Below, piece after piece: positions 5,501-5,763 of a stretch of 5,763 nucleotides of DNA. Below the pieces are notes generated by a model. The model had not been told where the DNA came from and searched no databases. It saw only the letters and a program-made list of their open reading frames with translations. Both the position numbers and the translations under genes were made by a program. Every line of letters begins with the position of its first letter. The first letter of the stretch is position 1. Source of the DNA: Rhodospirillaceae bacterium (lineage in GTDB: Bacteria; Pseudomonadota; Alphaproteobacteria; UBA11136); assembly GCA_018663165.1 (NCBI GenBank), contig JABJES010000076.1, positions 1 to 5,763 on the forward strand. The letters are read 5' to 3'.

Positions 5501-5763
5501 TTGGCTAAAGGGTCTGCCAACTACGTCTGTCAGGAGTGCGGTAGCAGTTTCTATGTATGGAGCGGCCGCTGCCTATCTTGCAACGCCTGGAACAGCATCG
5601 TCGAAGAAAAGGCAAGCCCGGCACCGCCTCTGGGAGGCGGTAAATCGACCCGCAAAAAGGGCAAGGCGGATCGAGTTGATTTCGTTGATCTTAACGGTGC
5701 CTCGACACCGCTACCGCGCCGCCGGAGCGGGCTTGGTGAATTTGACCGGGTCTGCGGCGGCGG
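5501..5763 (+). CDS. radA: DNA repair protein RadA, 5' part
   Basis: N-terminal 87 codons of RadA (Sms), a RecA-like ATPase and DnaB-type helicase that helps branch migration in recombination and repair; the family is about 450 aa, so most is beyond the window. The N-terminal zinc finger is intact: C10 and C13, then C24 and C27 (C-x2-C-x10-C-x2-C), within YVCQECGSS, WSGRC and the AWNSIVEEK segment. A linker of low complexity follows. The window ends in LGEFDRVCGGG, which matches the ELDRVLGGG segment just before Walker A, with C in place of the usual L. Walker A itself, the KNRFG motif and the Lon-like domain cannot be checked. The start is TTG, supported by AGGGAGA and by a stop codon in frame at 5483. 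It lies 44 bases after mlaF with no terminator between, so probably the same transcript. Confidence 0.93.
   Translation, partial: MAKGSANYVCQECGSSFYVWSGRCLSCNAWNSIVEEKASPAPPLGGGKSTRKKGKADRVDFVDLNGASTPLPRRRSGLGEFDRVCGG

Noticed and set aside
4650..5501. Minus-strand open frame of 283 codons opposite mlaF
   Set aside because: It mirrors the coding pattern of mlaF, shows no recognisable domain or ribosome binding site, and the plus-strand protein has every ABC motif.

Overview
The window looks like ordinary core chromosome from an alphaproteobacterium, with every gene on the plus strand. The evidence is the protein sequence style: S18 carries CPFSG where gammaproteobacteria have a second cysteine, L9 has a long Ala/Glu/Lys tail, DnaB has an insert after Walker A, and Alr has HIDTGM in place of a lysine-containing motif. 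The gene order (rpsR-rplI, dnaB, alr, an MlaE/MlaF-type ABC pair, radA) is one I associate with this class, perhaps a Rhodospirillales-like lineage; this is recall, not a search. I see no sign of mobile DNA, CRISPR, tRNA or rRNA.

Layout. Bases 4-987 hold the end of a ribosomal protein operon: rpsR (S18) and rplI (L9). The usual first gene, rpsF, would lie just before the window. A strong intrinsic terminator at 1021-1049 closes that unit. Bases 988-1192 form the only sizeable intergenic region (205 bases). It holds the terminator, a weak promoter candidate, a CRP-like palindrome and a second dyad that runs into the dnaB start. From 1193 a tightly packed second unit begins: dnaB (replicative helicase), alr (alanine racemase), mlaE and mlaF (permease and ATPase of a lipid ABC transporter), then radA, which is cut off by the window end. 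Spacing is 12 bases for dnaB-alr, 4-base ATGA overlaps for alr-mlaE and mlaE-mlaF, and 44 bases for mlaF-radA, so the five genes are probably co-transcribed.

How they fit together: the first unit builds ribosomes. The second mixes DNA replication (dnaB), recombination and repair (radA), peptidoglycan precursor supply (alr) and outer-membrane lipid homeostasis (mlaEF). It is a growth-linked housekeeping cluster rather than one pathway. I found no convincing undescribed system. The points most worth a second look are the regulatory-looking dyads before dnaB, the L9 tail, and small translational oddities (a TTG start for radA, dnaB and alr in the same frame around one stop codon, and a strong ribosome binding site buried in alr).
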